DNA of 64,000 bases from Clostridia bacterium (GCA_017549565.1 JAFYUI010000007.1:18712-82711); one strand, 5' to 3'; numbered from the stretch's first letter, positions 44,021 to 52,900 are shown. A program made the numbers and translations. The notes: a model not told the origin generated them from the sequence alone.

Positions 44021-44595
44021 CAAAGGTTATTGGACTTACAGGCCCAACGGGTGCAGGAAAAAGCAGTGCCGCCGCAGTTTGTAAAAAACTTTCTATAAAG
44101 CATATCGACTGTGACATTTTGGCACGAAAAGCCGTTGAAAAGGGTACAAACGGGCTAAACGCGGTTGTAAACGCTTTTGGAAATGACATTTTAAACTCTG
44201 ACGGCAGTTTAAACCGTAAGGTGTTGGCTCAAAAAGCGTTTTGTGACAGGATGAGCACACAGCTTTTAAATGAAACCCTTTTGCCTTTTATAAAAGAACT
44301 TGTTTTAAAGGAAATTGAGGGGGATGTCGTTCTTTTAGACGCCCCAACCCTTTTTGAAAGCGGTATAAATAAAATTTGCTTTAAAACAGTTGCGGTTTTA
44401 AGCGATATGGAAATACGACTTAACCGCATTATGAAAAGGGATAATATAACAAAGGATGCCGCATTACTTCGAATAAATGCAGGCAAAACCGATGATTTTT
44501 ATATAAAAAATTGCGATTTTGTAATATATAACAATAAAGATGAACAAACTTTTAATAACGAGTTTTCAAATCTTTTAAGGGAGATTTTGCTATGA
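44017..44595 (+). CDS. coaE: Dephospho-CoA kinase
   Basis: 192 residues. P-loop GPTGAGKSS near 9, HIDCDILARKAVEKG near 30, and the lid arginine in RLNRIMKRDN near 127. Final step of CoA synthesis. ATGA overlaps with genes on both sides. Confidence 0.92.
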   Translation: MTKVIGLTGPTGAGKSSAAAVCKKLSIKHIDCDILARKAVEKGTNGLNAVVNAFGNDILNSDGSLNRKVLAQKAFCDRMSTQLLNETLLPFIKELVLKEIEGDVVLLDAPTLFESGINKICFKTVAVLSDMEIRLNRIMKRDNITKDAALLRINAGKTDDFYIKNCDFVIYNNKDEQTFNNEFSNLLREILL

Positions 44596-45980
44596 GTGAC
44601 ATTAAAGCTTTAAAAAATAAACTTTTTTTGGAGAGAAAAAACGGTCGCCTTATTGTAAAGGATGAGGTTTTGCAAAAGGCAGATGAATATTGCGAAGGTT
44701 ATAAAGCATTTTTAGATGCCGCTAAGACCGAGCGTGAAGCCGTTAAAGAAGCCGTAAAAATGGCCGAAAGCAAGGGCTTTGTGCCGTTTGAAATGGGCAA
44801 AAAATATGAAAAGGGCGCAAAGATTTATTTTAATAACCGCGGCAAAACTATCGCTTTGGCGGTTATCGGTGAAGAAAAGGTTGAAAACGGCGTTAATATT
44901 ACCGCCGCACATATCGACTCACCCCGCCTTGATTTAAAGCCCAACCCACTTTATGAAGATAGCGATTTGGCGCTTTTTAAAACCCATTATTATGGTGGTA
45001 TAAAAAAATATCAATGGACAGTTACCCCATTGGCACTTCACGGTGTTTTCGCTTTAAGAAACGGCGAGGTTATTGAAGTTTCAATTGGCGAAAAGGAAGA
45101 CGAGCCCAAATTTGTTATTGGCGATTTGCTGCCCCATTTAGCCGCCGAACAAAGCAAGCGCACCTTGAACGAGGGCATAAAGGGTGAAGAGCTTAATGTT
45201 TTGGTTGGCAGTCATCCCTTTAAAAGTGATGAGGGTAGCGAGCTCGTTAAACTTAATATCTTAAAGCTTTTAAATGAAAAATACGGCATTACCGAAGGTG
45301 ACTTTTTGTCGGCCGAGCTTGAAATGGTGCCTGCATTTAAGGCATGCGATATCGGCTTTGACAGGTCACTTATCGGCGGTTACGGTCAGGATGACCGCGT
45401 TTGTGCATATCCTGCCCTTACCGCAATTTTAAATGTTGAAAATCCCGAAAAAACCGCAGTTGCAATTTTGGCCGATAAGGAAGAAATCGGCTCAAGCGGC
45501 AACACCGGTTTAGAGTCTGATTTCTTGCGCTTTATAATTGGCGACCTTGCAAAAATGCAAGACGGCGATGCTACTGTTGCACTTCGCAATTCAAAGTGCT
45601 TATCTGCCGATGTTAATGCCGCTTTGGACCCAACATTTTCCGATGTTATGGAGCGCAAAAACGCAAGCTTTGTAAACTATGGCGTTGTGGTTACAAAATA
45701 CACAGGTGCTCGTGGCAAGGCAGCCACTTCGGATGCGTCGGCAGAATATGTTGCTGAAATTTTGGCGCTTTTGGATAAAGCCGACATAGTTTGGCAAACA
45801 GGCGAGCTTGGCAAGGTTGATTTAGGTGGTGGCGGAACAGTTGCCCAATACATTGCCAATATGGGTGTTGATGTTATCGATTTGGGTGTACCTGTTTTAT
45901 CAATGCATGCACCCTTTGAAACAACCGCCAAATTTGATGTTTATATGTGCTACCGCGCAATGTATGAATTTATGAAGTAA
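44592..45980 (+). CDS. M18 family aminopeptidase
   Basis: 462 residues. Metal/active-site motifs AHIDSPRLDLKPNPLYED near 102, GQDDRVCAYPAL near 262, ADKEEIGSSGNTGL near 293 and SMHAPFETT near 437. A zinc aminopeptidase that acts on N-terminal acidic or neutral residues. It belongs to the prfA-tsaC-coaE operon by overlap. Confidence 0.93.
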   Translation: MSDIKALKNKLFLERKNGRLIVKDEVLQKADEYCEGYKAFLDAAKTEREAVKEAVKMAESKGFVPFEMGKKYEKGAKIYFNNRGKTIALAVIGEEKVENGVNITAAHIDSPRLDLKPNPLYEDSDLALFKTHYYGGIKKYQWTVTPLALHGVFALRNGEVIEVSIGEKEDEPKFVIGDLLPHLAAEQSKRTLNEGIKGEELNVLVGSHPFKSDEGSELVKLNILKLLNEKYGITEGDFLSAELEMVPAFKACDIGFDRSLIGGYGQDDRVCAYPALTAILNVENPEKTAVAILADKEEIGSSGNTGLESDFLRFIIGDLAKMQDGDATVALRNSKCLSADVNAALDPTFSDVMERKNASFVNYGVVVTKYTGARGKAATSDASAEYVAEILALLDKADIVWQTGELGKVDLGGGGTVAQYIANMGVDVIDLGVPVLSMHAPFETTAKFDVYMCYRAMYEFMK

Positions 45981-46047
45981 CAACTGCTTCACTTCTGCAT
46001 AAAATGTTAATGGTTAAATACCAATAATATTTTAAAGGTGAAGACGT

Positions 46048-46278
46048 ATGTTAGAAAACAGAAGTAATTGCTGCAATATGTGCTGTCGCTCTAAGGTTAC
46101 CGCTTGGATAATCGGTATAAGCTTGTTTGTGGTAGCACTTGTTATCGGTGCAATAATCGGCTCGTTTTTCTCGGGCTTTGTGGTTGAAAATATTGTAGCT
46201 ATCGTAATTTTTGGTATAGTTTTACTGCTTGCCGCAATATTTACAGCACTTTTTGCGCGTTGTAGATGTAACGACTAA
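46048..46278 (+). CDS. Small cysteine-rich two-span membrane protein
   Basis: 76 residues. A CCNMCCRSK N-terminus, two hydrophobic helices (about 18-38 and 45-66), and RCRCND at the end; the cysteines flank the membrane part on what should be the same side. AAAGGTG precedes the ATG. No family recognised. The paired cysteines suggest metal or disulfide chemistry, but that is inference. Confidence 0.65.
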   Translation: MLENRSNCCNMCCRSKVTAWIIGISLFVVALVIGAIIGSFFSGFVVENIVAIVIFGIVLLLAAIFTALFARCRCND

Positions 46279-46281
46279 TTA

Positions 46282-46305
46282 AAAGCCGTCCATTTGGGCG
46301 GCTTT
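46282..46305 (+). terminator. Weak terminator-like hairpin
   Basis: AAAGCCGTCC pairs with GGGCGGCTTT around ATTT. The T-run is short, so termination may be partial. Confidence 0.6.
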
Positions 46306-46323
46306 ACTTAAAGGAAGATAAAA

Positions 46324-46530
46324 ATGAAGCTTGGAAAATATCGTCACTTTAAAGGCAATGAATATGAGGTAATAGCTGTTGCAAACCACAGCGAAACAAT
46401 GGAAAAAATGGTGGTTTACAAGGCACTTTACGGCGATAGAAAAATTTGGGTAAGACCGCTTTCAATGTGGGATGAGGAGATCACCCGCGACGGTAAAACC
46501 TTTAAGCGCTTTACATATATCGGTGAATAA
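46324..46530 (+). CDS. DUF1653 domain protein
   Basis: 68 residues. GKYRHFKGNEYEVI at the start and LYGDRKIWVRPLSMWDEEI in the middle are the DUF1653 signature, an SH3-like small protein often fused to, or next to, other enzymes. The MATE gene follows after one base. Confidence 0.85.
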   Translation: MKLGKYRHFKGNEYEVIAVANHSETMEKMVVYKALYGDRKIWVRPLSMWDEEITRDGKTFKRFTYIGE

Positions 46531-46531
46531 A

Positions 46532-47884
46532 ATGGTAAATAGTGAATTACAGCATAAAAAAATGACCGAAACGCCAATAACACGGCTTTTGGTGTCTTTG
46601 TCACTGCCAACGGTTGTAAATATGCTTTTAACTGCGGTTTATAATATGACCGACACCTATTTTGTAACAAGCTTGGGCGAAAGCGCAATTGGTGGCGTGG
46701 GTATTGTTTTTTCAATTCAGTCGCTTATTCAGGCGGTCGGCTTTGGTGTTGCAATGGGGACAGGCAGTATAGTTTCTATAAGCTTGGGCAAAAAGGATAA
46801 TAAAAATGCCAATAAAATTGCATCAAGCGGTATTGTAATGGGGCTTGTGTTAGGGCTTTTGATTTCGGTTATTTGCTTTTCGTTTTTAAACCCAATTTTA
46901 AGAATTATCGGTGCTACCGAAACTATTTTACCCTATGCGCGCGACTATGCCATAGTTATTTTAATCGCCGCACCGCTTATGTGCACCTCTTATGTAACAG
47001 GTCCACTTTTAAGGGCAGAGGGTAGAGCAACCTATTCAATGCTTGTTGGCATTGCGGGTGGACTTATAAATATGGTGCTTGACCCAATTTTTATTTTTGC
47101 TTTCGACCTTGGGGTAAAGGGCGCGGCAATAGCCACCGCTTTAAGTCAGGTTATAAGCTTTTCACTTGCTATTGGTTTTTATGTGTTAAATAAGGGCGTT
47201 GTTAAGCTATCGGTAAAATATATAAGCCACGATATTAAAGATTATTGGCAAATTTTAAAAATTGGTGCACCTACTGTCTTCCGACAGGGGCTTGGCAGTG
47301 TCTCTACCACCCTTTTAAACGGACAAGCAAAGCTTTACGGCGATGCAGCAGTGGCTGCAATAAGTCTTGCAAATAAGGTTTATATGCTTATCCGTTCCAT
47401 CGTTTTGGGTGTTGGACAGGGCTTTCAGCCAATTGCGGGCTATAACTTTGGTGCAAAGAAATTTGACCGCGTTAAAAAGGTGTTTTTGGTTGCAACAATT
47501 TTTGGTAGCACAGCCGCTTGCTTGGGTGCCGTTGCCTGTGCGGTCGCACCAAATCAGGTTATAAGCATTTTTGGTGCCGACAACCCCGAGGTTGTAACAA
47601 TCGGTGCCCGTATGTTATTGTTTTACAGCATTGCCTTGCCGTTTTTGGGCGTTTCATCTTATGTAAATATGCTTTATCAGTCACTCGGCTTTGTAAAGGG
47701 TGCAACCTTTTTGGCAAGCTGCAGGCAGGGTATTTATTTCATACCCCTTATTTTAATTTTGCCATATTTCTTCAATTTGGACGGCGTTATTGTAAGCCAA
47801 TCGATTGCCGATATATTGACATTCTTAACATCAATACCGTTTTGTATTTGGTTTTTAAATAAAAAATTAAAAACACCTGAATAA
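46532..47884 (+). CDS. MATE-family multidrug/Na+ antiporter
   Basis: 450 residues with about 12 membrane spans. PTVVNMLLTAVYNMTDTYF near 25 and the pseudo-repeat PTVFRQGLGSVS near 245 are hallmark MATE positions. It exports cationic drugs or metabolites by Na+ or H+ antiport. The start at 46532 is preferred, as GGTGA precedes it and a longer frame overlaps the DUF1653 gene. Confidence 0.92.
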   Translation: MVNSELQHKKMTETPITRLLVSLSLPTVVNMLLTAVYNMTDTYFVTSLGESAIGGVGIVFSIQSLIQAVGFGVAMGTGSIVSISLGKKDNKNANKIASSGIVMGLVLGLLISVICFSFLNPILRIIGATETILPYARDYAIVILIAAPLMCTSYVTGPLLRAEGRATYSMLVGIAGGLINMVLDPIFIFAFDLGVKGAAIATALSQVISFSLAIGFYVLNKGVVKLSVKYISHDIKDYWQILKIGAPTVFRQGLGSVSTTLLNGQAKLYGDAAVAAISLANKVYMLIRSIVLGVGQGFQPIAGYNFGAKKFDRVKKVFLVATIFGSTAACLGAVACAVAPNQVISIFGADNPEVVTIGARMLLFYSIALPFLGVSSYVNMLYQSLGFVKGATFLASCRQGIYFIPLILILPYFFNLDGVIVSQSIADILTFLTSIPFCIWFLNKKLKTPE

Positions 47885-47900
47885 TCAGGTGTTTTTTTAT
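47871..47900 (+). terminator. Terminator overlapping the MATE stop codon
   Basis: AAACACCTGA pairs with TCAGGTGTTT around ATAA, then T's. The TAA at 47882-47884 lies in the loop. Confidence 0.9.
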
Positions 47901-47936
47901 TGAGCGGATTTAATGCACTATACAATTTAATAGTTT

Positions 47937-47950
47937 GTTCGATTCTCATC
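47937..47950 (-). repeat. Inverted copy of tRNA-Gly T-arm downstream of its terminator
   Basis: GATGAGAATCGAAC (minus strand) is complementary to the T-arm and the first acceptor bases of tRNA-Gly (48006-48019) at 13 of 14 positions. The same arrangement is seen after tRNA-Arg(TCT) and tRNA-Ser. Confidence 0.7.
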
Positions 47951-47956
47951 TATATA

Positions 47957-47996
47957 AAAAAAGAGAAGCCGCACCTAAAGGTACAACTTCTCTTTT
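47957..47996 (-). terminator. Terminator of tRNA-Gly
   Basis: On the minus strand, AAAAGAGAAG...CTTCTCTTTT with inner pairs (TACC/GGTG region) and seven T's after. The stem begins at the CCA end. Confidence 0.85.
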
Positions 47997-48070
47997 GGAG
48001 CGGGTGATGGGAATCGAACCCACACAACCAGCTTGGAAGGCTGGGATTCTAGCCGTTGAACTACACCCGC
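47996..48070 (-). tRNA. tRNA-Gly, anticodon TCC
   Basis: 75 bases with acceptor GCGGGTG/CACCCGC, anticodon loop CTTCCAA (TCC), T-arm GGGTTCGATTCCC-type and encoded CCA at 47996-47998. It reads GGA and GGG. Confidence 0.96.
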
Positions 48071-48085
48071 GTTTCAACAAAGGTT

Positions 48086-48126
48086 AGAATACCACAAAAT
48101 GCCGAGTTAGTCAAGCATTTTGTGGT
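48086..48126 (-). promoter_or_regulatory. tRNA-Gly promoter embedded in an inverted repeat
   Basis: On the minus strand, TTGACT (48114-48109), 17 bases, TATTCT (48091-48086). The spacer and -35 lie within ACCACAAAATGC...GCATTTTGTGGT (48091-48126). The same palindrome is just after the pyridoxal kinase gene and could also act as its terminator, although the minus-strand T-run is poor. Confidence 0.6.
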
Positions 48127-48142
48127 ACTTTTTTAAAAAATA

Positions 48143-48970
48143 TTAAAGCATTTCAATAAGGGTTTTAAGTGCAGGTTCAAATTTAGCGCCATACCAATGG
48201 TTTTCTTCACCCGCTGTTTGCTTTATGCATTCAACTGTGTAATCAGCGGCAATTTTTGCTGCATTGAAAGCAGATTTACCCCTAACTAATGCACCAGTGA
48301 AAGCAGAAGCGTAAATATCGCCTGTGCCGTGACAGCTATTAGGTAAAAATTCGTGTTCGTAATAGTTATATTCGCCATTTTCAAACACAACAATGCCCGT
48401 ATATCCCGCACGGTAAGAAACGCCGGTAAGAATAACATTTTTAGCACCAAGTGCCACAAGCTTTTCAACCATTTTATCAATATAAGCACGGTCATATTCG
48501 GTTTTATATTCCATATTGGTCAAAAAAGCGGCTTCGGTAATATTGGGCACAACATAATCGGCACAAGCGCAAAGTCCCTTCATAGCTTCTACATACTCTT
48601 GGTCAAACAAGGGATAAAGCTTGCCGTTATCAGCCATTGCGGGGTCAATTATAGCTTTTGCACCGTCTTTATTGTGGTTTTTAATAATATCAATAACATA
48701 ACCTATTTGCTTTGTGCTGCCAAGATAACCGGTGTAGATGCCATCAAACTTAATATTTTCTTTTTGCCAATGTTTGCTTATTGCGGGCATATCGTCGGTT
48801 AAATCACGGAAAGTGAAACCGCTAAAACCAGCGGTATGGGTTGATAAAACCGCAGAAGGTAATATGCAGGTTTCAACACCGCAAGCCGAAATAATCGGCA
48901 AAGCAACGGTTAATGAGCACTGTCCAACGCAAGAAATGTCCTGAATTGTTAAAATTTTTGGATACGACAT
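48143..48970 (-). CDS. Pyridoxal/pyridoxamine kinase
   Basis: 275 residues. Ribokinase-like PfkB fold: TIQDISCVGQCSLT near 7, GYLGSTKQ near 78, DPAMADNGKLY near 109, and the anion-hole GTGD in NSCHGTGDIYASA near 218. It phosphorylates B6 vitamers (PdxK/PdxY type). The ATG at 48970 is chosen because GAGGTG sits 8 bases upstream; an upstream GTG overlaps that site. Confidence 0.88.
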   Translation of the reverse strand: MSYPKILTIQDISCVGQCSLTVALPIISACGVETCILPSAVLSTHTAGFSGFTFRDLTDDMPAISKHWQKENIKFDGIYTGYLGSTKQIGYVIDIIKNHNKDGAKAIIDPAMADNGKLYPLFDQEYVEAMKGLCACADYVVPNITEAAFLTNMEYKTEYDRAYIDKMVEKLVALGAKNVILTGVSYRAGYTGIVVFENGEYNYYEHEFLPNSCHGTGDIYASAFTGALVRGKSAFNAAKIAADYTVECIKQTAGEENHWYGAKFEPALKTLIEML

Positions 48971-49018
48971 TTTAAACACCTCTTTTTTTGTTGGAAAAAG
49001 TATACCACAAAACTTTTT

Positions 49019-50872
49019 TCAATGCAACAATTTTATTAAAAGGTTAAAAAGCATACAAATTATGATGCCCAAAGCGGTTGGCAAAAAAACGGCAAGCGCA
49101 GTCCATTTAAAGCTTGCCGTTTCTTTTTTAATGGTTAAAACGGTGGTGGCGCAGGGCCAATGGCAAAGCGAAAAAATAAGCATTGAAATTGCGGTTGTAA
49201 TATCCCAACCGTTTGAAACAAATAGCTCTTGTACATTTTGCAAATTCATATCTCCGCTTATAATCCCTGCCCCTGTATACGCCATAATTATTATTGGCAC
49301 AACAATTTCGTTTGCGGGAAAGCCCAAAATAAAGCCAAGCAAAATTACACCGTCAAGCCCCATAAGCTGTGCAAAAGGGTCTAAAAAATCGGCACAATGT
49401 AAAAGCAGGGCTTTATCCGAAATATTAACATTAGACATTATAAAAATAACAAGCCCTGCGGGTACGGCAGTAATGAGCGCACGACCAAGCACATAAACTG
49501 TTCTGTCCAAAACCGAACGGATAATTACCTTTAAAAATTCGGGCTTGCGGTAGGGTGGCATTTCTAAAATAAAGTTTGAGGGCACACCCTTTAAAACCGT
49601 TGCCGACAACAGTTTGGTAGCAAGGAAAGTCATTAAAATACCAAACACTATTACAAGGGTTAGTATAAGCGTTGCCGAAACAGATGACAGCACACCTCCG
49701 CCAACTGCCAAAAACATTGTGATTATTGCAATTATTGTAGGAAAACGCCCGTTGCAAGGCACAAAGGTGTTGGTTAAAATTGCAAGTAAACGCTCACGCG
49801 GGGAGTCTATAATTCTGCACCCCGTAACCCCAACCGCATTACAGCCAAAGCCCATACACATTGTAAGCGCTTGTTTGCCGCAGGCGTTACATTTTTTAAA
49901 GGGCTTATCAAGGTTATACGCCACCCGCGGAAGATACCCCAAATCTTCAAGCAAGGTAAAAAGCGGAAAGAAAATTGCCATTGGTGGCAGCATTACCGAT
50001 ACCACAAAGGACACTGTGCGGAAAATACCGAAAACCAAGGCGTTGTGAATAACAGTTGGAAGATGAATTAAATTCAAAAACTCTGAAAGCTTTATTTCAA
50101 CCCACGAAAAAGCCGAAAATAACAGGTCGGAAGGGTAGTTTGCACCGCTTATGGTTATCCAAAAAATAATGCACAAAAGTAAAAGCATTAGTGGATAGCC
50201 AAAGGCACGGCTTGTAAGAATTTTATCTATTTTGCGGTCGTGGTTTTGATAATTTTTATTTTTATATGTAACCACGCCGTTAAAAATTTTTTCGGCCGTT
50301 TTTACTGTGCTTATGGCAAGCTCTTCTTGTAATTCGTAATTTAAAAAATCATTACTTTGGGTAGTTAATTCATCGTTTTCGACTGCTTCATCAAGTGCAA
50401 AAAGCAAGTTTTTAATGGTTTTATTTTGCCTTGCCACCACACCTACGACTCTTACACCCAAGCGGTGCGCCAATAAATCTAAATCAACCGAAATTCCTTT
50501 TTTCTTTGCTTCATCAAGCAAATTAACACAAACAATCACCCTGCGGGCAATTTTTTTGGTTTGCAAAACAAGGTTTAGGTTGCGTTCTAAACAAGTGGCA
50601 TCGCACACCACAATTACTGCTTCGGGCTTTTCATTATAAATATAATCCCTTGCAATTTTTTCCTCTGCCGAATGGGGAATAAGCGAATATGTTCCCGGCA
50701 AATCAACAAGGCGGTATCGGTGAGTTTCGGTTTTAAAATAACCAAGAGCCGAATCAACCGTTTTGCCTGTCCAGTTGCCTGTGTGCTGTTTCATACCCGT
50801 AAGGGCATTAAAAATTGTGCTTTTGCCCACATTGGGGTTGCCCGCAAGGGCTACGGTAATAATATCACTCAC
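49019..50872 (-). CDS. feoB: Ferrous iron transporter FeoB
   Basis: 617 residues. N-terminal G-domain with GNPNVGKST near 11, DLPGTYSL near 58 and CVNLLDE near 114; then FeoB membrane region with PLFTLLEDLGYLPRVAY near 308 and GFGCNAVGVTG near 348. G2 reads NWTGKTVD rather than NWPGVTVE. Shorter than E. coli FeoB (773), with a reduced spacer. Overlaps feoA by 4 bases. Confidence 0.95.
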   Translation of the reverse strand: MSDIITVALAGNPNVGKSTIFNALTGMKQHTGNWTGKTVDSALGYFKTETHRYRLVDLPGTYSLIPHSAEEKIARDYIYNEKPEAVIVVCDATCLERNLNLVLQTKKIARRVIVCVNLLDEAKKKGISVDLDLLAHRLGVRVVGVVARQNKTIKNLLFALDEAVENDELTTQSNDFLNYELQEELAISTVKTAEKIFNGVVTYKNKNYQNHDRKIDKILTSRAFGYPLMLLLLCIIFWITISGANYPSDLLFSAFSWVEIKLSEFLNLIHLPTVIHNALVFGIFRTVSFVVSVMLPPMAIFFPLFTLLEDLGYLPRVAYNLDKPFKKCNACGKQALTMCMGFGCNAVGVTGCRIIDSPRERLLAILTNTFVPCNGRFPTIIAIITMFLAVGGGVLSSVSATLILTLVIVFGILMTFLATKLLSATVLKGVPSNFILEMPPYRKPEFLKVIIRSVLDRTVYVLGRALITAVPAGLVIFIMSNVNISDKALLLHCADFLDPFAQLMGLDGVILLGFILGFPANEIVVPIIIMAYTGAGIISGDMNLQNVQELFVSNGWDITTAISMLIFSLCHWPCATTVLTIKKETASFKWTALAVFLPTALGIIICMLFNLLIKLLH

Positions 50873-51102
50873 GCCAAAACCTCCGTTACTCTAATGCTTT
50901 TGCAAACCTCATAACGAAGTGCTATAACCGCACCCTTTATTAAAAACGCCTTTGGGTCACCCAAGGGGCTTTGTCCCACACATTCAACCAATGTATCGGG
51001 CGTTAAGCCAAGGTCTATAAGGCGACGGCGCAAGCTGTCATAAATTAAAATTTTATCAACACGGCATTTTTCACCGATTTTTAAATCATAAAGGTATTTC
51101 AA
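50869..51102 (-). CDS. feoA: Ferrous iron transport accessory protein FeoA
   Basis: 77 residues. SH3-like fold with LRRRLIDLGLTPDTLVEC near 26 and a final VALRYEVCKSIRV-like strand (AVIALRYEVCKSIRVTEV split here). It binds FeoB and modulates Fe2+ uptake. ATGA overlap with feoB and AGGAGGG upstream. No clear Fur box was seen. Confidence 0.93.
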   Translation of the reverse strand: MKYLYDLKIGEKCRVDKILIYDSLRRRLIDLGLTPDTLVECVGQSPLGDPKAFLIKGAVIALRYEVCKSIRVTEVLA

Positions 51103-51149
51103 AATAAACCCTCCTATACATTATATACTATTCACAAAAATCTTTTGTG

Positions 51150-51178
51150 TCATAAAGAAAAAAACGACAGCATAAATT
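51150..51178 (+). promoter_or_regulatory. Possible sigma-E (sporulation) promoter of spoIVA
   Basis: TCATAAA at 51150-51156, a 14-base gap and CATAAATT at 51171-51178 are near the sigma-E pattern (-35 ATA type; -10 CATA type). It lies about 35 bases before spoIVA, where a mother-cell promoter would be. The match is partial. Confidence 0.4.
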
Positions 51179-51215
51179 TTTATAGGTAAGTTTATTTAAA
51201 ACGGAGGAAATTGTT

Positions 51216-52694
51216 ATGACAAACGCCAACATATATAAGGATATTGCCGACAGAACGGGTGGGGACATTTATATCGGCATTGTGGGGCCTGTCAGAACGG
51301 GTAAATCCACCTTTATAAAGCAATTTATGGATAAATTGGTAATTCCCAATATGTCGGGCGAATATCAAAAAGAACGCGCAAATGACGAATTACCGCAGTC
51401 ATCATCGGGCAGAACAATTATGACAACCGAACCGAAATTCGTGCCCGAAAAGGGGGCCGAAATTTCGCTTGACGGTACCGCAAATATGAATGTTCGGCTT
51501 ATTGACTGTGTTGGGTATATCGTGCCAAGTTCGCTTGGATATATTGAAGGGGATATGCCACGAATGGTTCGCACCCCTTGGTTTGACGAGGCCGTACCTT
51601 TTAATATGGCGGCCGAAATCGGTACGCAAAAGGTTATAAACGAACATTCCACCATTGGTCTTGTAATCACAACCGACGGCAGTATAAGCGACATCCCTCG
51701 CCACGAATATGCCGAAGCGGAAGAGCGAGTTATAAACGAACTTAAAGCAATAAACAAGCCGTTTATCGTGCTTTTAAACTGTATGTACCCCCATTCTGCC
51801 GAAGCGATTTCTATGGCGGAAGAACTATCGGAAAAATATGGCGTAGTTGTAACCCCAATTAACTGCTTGGAATTAAGTGTTGAAGATATTAAAGATATTT
51901 TATCTCAAATTCTTTTTGAATTTCCTATAAAAGAAGTTGGCATTTGTTACCCCGCTTGGATAAATTCGTTAGAACTTTCCCACCCGCTTAAAAATGAAAT
52001 TATTTCTTCAGTTAAATCGGCAGCCGAAAATATGCGACACATACGGGATATTATGAAATTTCCCGCCGCATTCAAGAAAAGTGATAACATAGATTTTGTC
52101 GATATTGATTCAATAAATTTGGGGGCAGGCAGCGCAAAGGTTAAAATCAGCGTTAAGCCGTCGCTTTTCTATAAAATTTTAACCGAAAACACAGGTTTAG
52201 TTATAAACGACGAGCAAGAGCTTATGGACTGTATGAAAGAGCTTGCAAACGCAAAGCGTGAATATGCCCGTGTTAAAGGCGCTCTTGAAGAATGCGAGGC
52301 AACGGGCTATGGCATTATAATGCCCGACATAAACGAGCTTGCATTAGAAGAGCCCGAAATTGTAAAGCAGGGCGGTCGCTATGGCGTGCGACTTCGTGCA
52401 TCGGCACCGTCAATTCACCTTATGAAAGCCAATATCACCACCGAAGTCAGCCCCATTGTCGGCAGTGAAAAACAGTCAGAGGACTTGGTGATGTATTTGC
52501 TTTCTGGCTTTGAAGAGGACCCCGTTAAGATTTGGGATTCTAACATTTTCGGTAAATCACTGCACGAGCTTGTGAATGAGGGACTTCACACCAAGCTTGC
52601 AAGAATGCCTGTTGAGGCCCGAATGCGCGTGCAGGAAACAGTTGAGCGTGTTATAAACGAAGGTTGCAACGGGCTTGTGTGTATTTTGCTGTAA
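51216..52694 (+). CDS. spoIVA: Stage IV sporulation protein A
   Basis: 492 residues. Walker A GPVRTGKSTF near 25, LIDCVGYIVPS near 98 as the switch/Walker B region, and the conserved C-terminus (ARMPVEARMRVQETVERVIN, split). SpoIVA is an ATPase that polymerises on the forespore to form the base layer of the spore coat. Typical length. It indicates an endospore-forming organism. GGAGG precedes the ATG. Confidence 0.96.
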   Translation: MTNANIYKDIADRTGGDIYIGIVGPVRTGKSTFIKQFMDKLVIPNMSGEYQKERANDELPQSSSGRTIMTTEPKFVPEKGAEISLDGTANMNVRLIDCVGYIVPSSLGYIEGDMPRMVRTPWFDEAVPFNMAAEIGTQKVINEHSTIGLVITTDGSISDIPRHEYAEAEERVINELKAINKPFIVLLNCMYPHSAEAISMAEELSEKYGVVVTPINCLELSVEDIKDILSQILFEFPIKEVGICYPAWINSLELSHPLKNEIISSVKSAAENMRHIRDIMKFPAAFKKSDNIDFVDIDSINLGAGSAKVKISVKPSLFYKILTENTGLVINDEQELMDCMKELANAKREYARVKGALEECEATGYGIIMPDINELALEEPEIVKQGGRYGVRLRASAPSIHLMKANITTEVSPIVGSEKQSEDLVMYLLSGFEEDPVKIWDSNIFGKSLHELVNEGLHTKLARMPVEARMRVQETVERVINEGCNGLVCILL

Positions 52695-52710
52695 AAAAAT
52701 AAAATTTTTC

Positions 52711-52739
52711 TTGATTTTTAAACACAGTTGTATTATACT
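52711..52739 (+). promoter_or_regulatory. Promoter of tRNA-Ser
   Basis: TTGATT at 52711-52716, 17 bases, TATACT at 52734-52739. Confidence 0.78.
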
Positions 52740-52763
52740 AATATGGCGTTAATAAAACGCCAT

Positions 52764-52855
52764 GCAGAGATGGCTGAGCTGGTCTAAGGCGCACGATTGG
52801 AAATCGTGTGTGTACTAATAATACACCGAGGGTTCGAATCCCTCTCTCTGCGCCA
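52764..52855 (+). tRNA. tRNA-Ser, anticodon GGA
   Basis: 92 bases with acceptor GCAGAGA/TCTCTGC, anticodon loop TTGGAAA (GGA), a long class II variable arm near TGTGTACTAATAATACACC and encoded CCA at 52853-52855. It reads TCC and TCT. Confidence 0.96.
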
Positions 52856-52900
52856 ATTTAAAGAGAGTAATGCCGAAGGTATTGCTCTCTTTAAATTTTT
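52856..52900 (+). terminator. Terminator of tRNA-Ser
   Basis: AATTTAAAGAGAGTAAT pairs with ATTGCTCTCTTTAAATT around a short loop, followed by T's. Confidence 0.88.

Noticed and set aside
49062-50048. Two 144-residue plus-strand frames opposite feoB
   Set aside because: Antisense shadows of a clear membrane protein gene.
51103-51149. Fur box upstream of feoA
   Set aside because: AT-rich, but no convincing 19-base dyad was found by eye.
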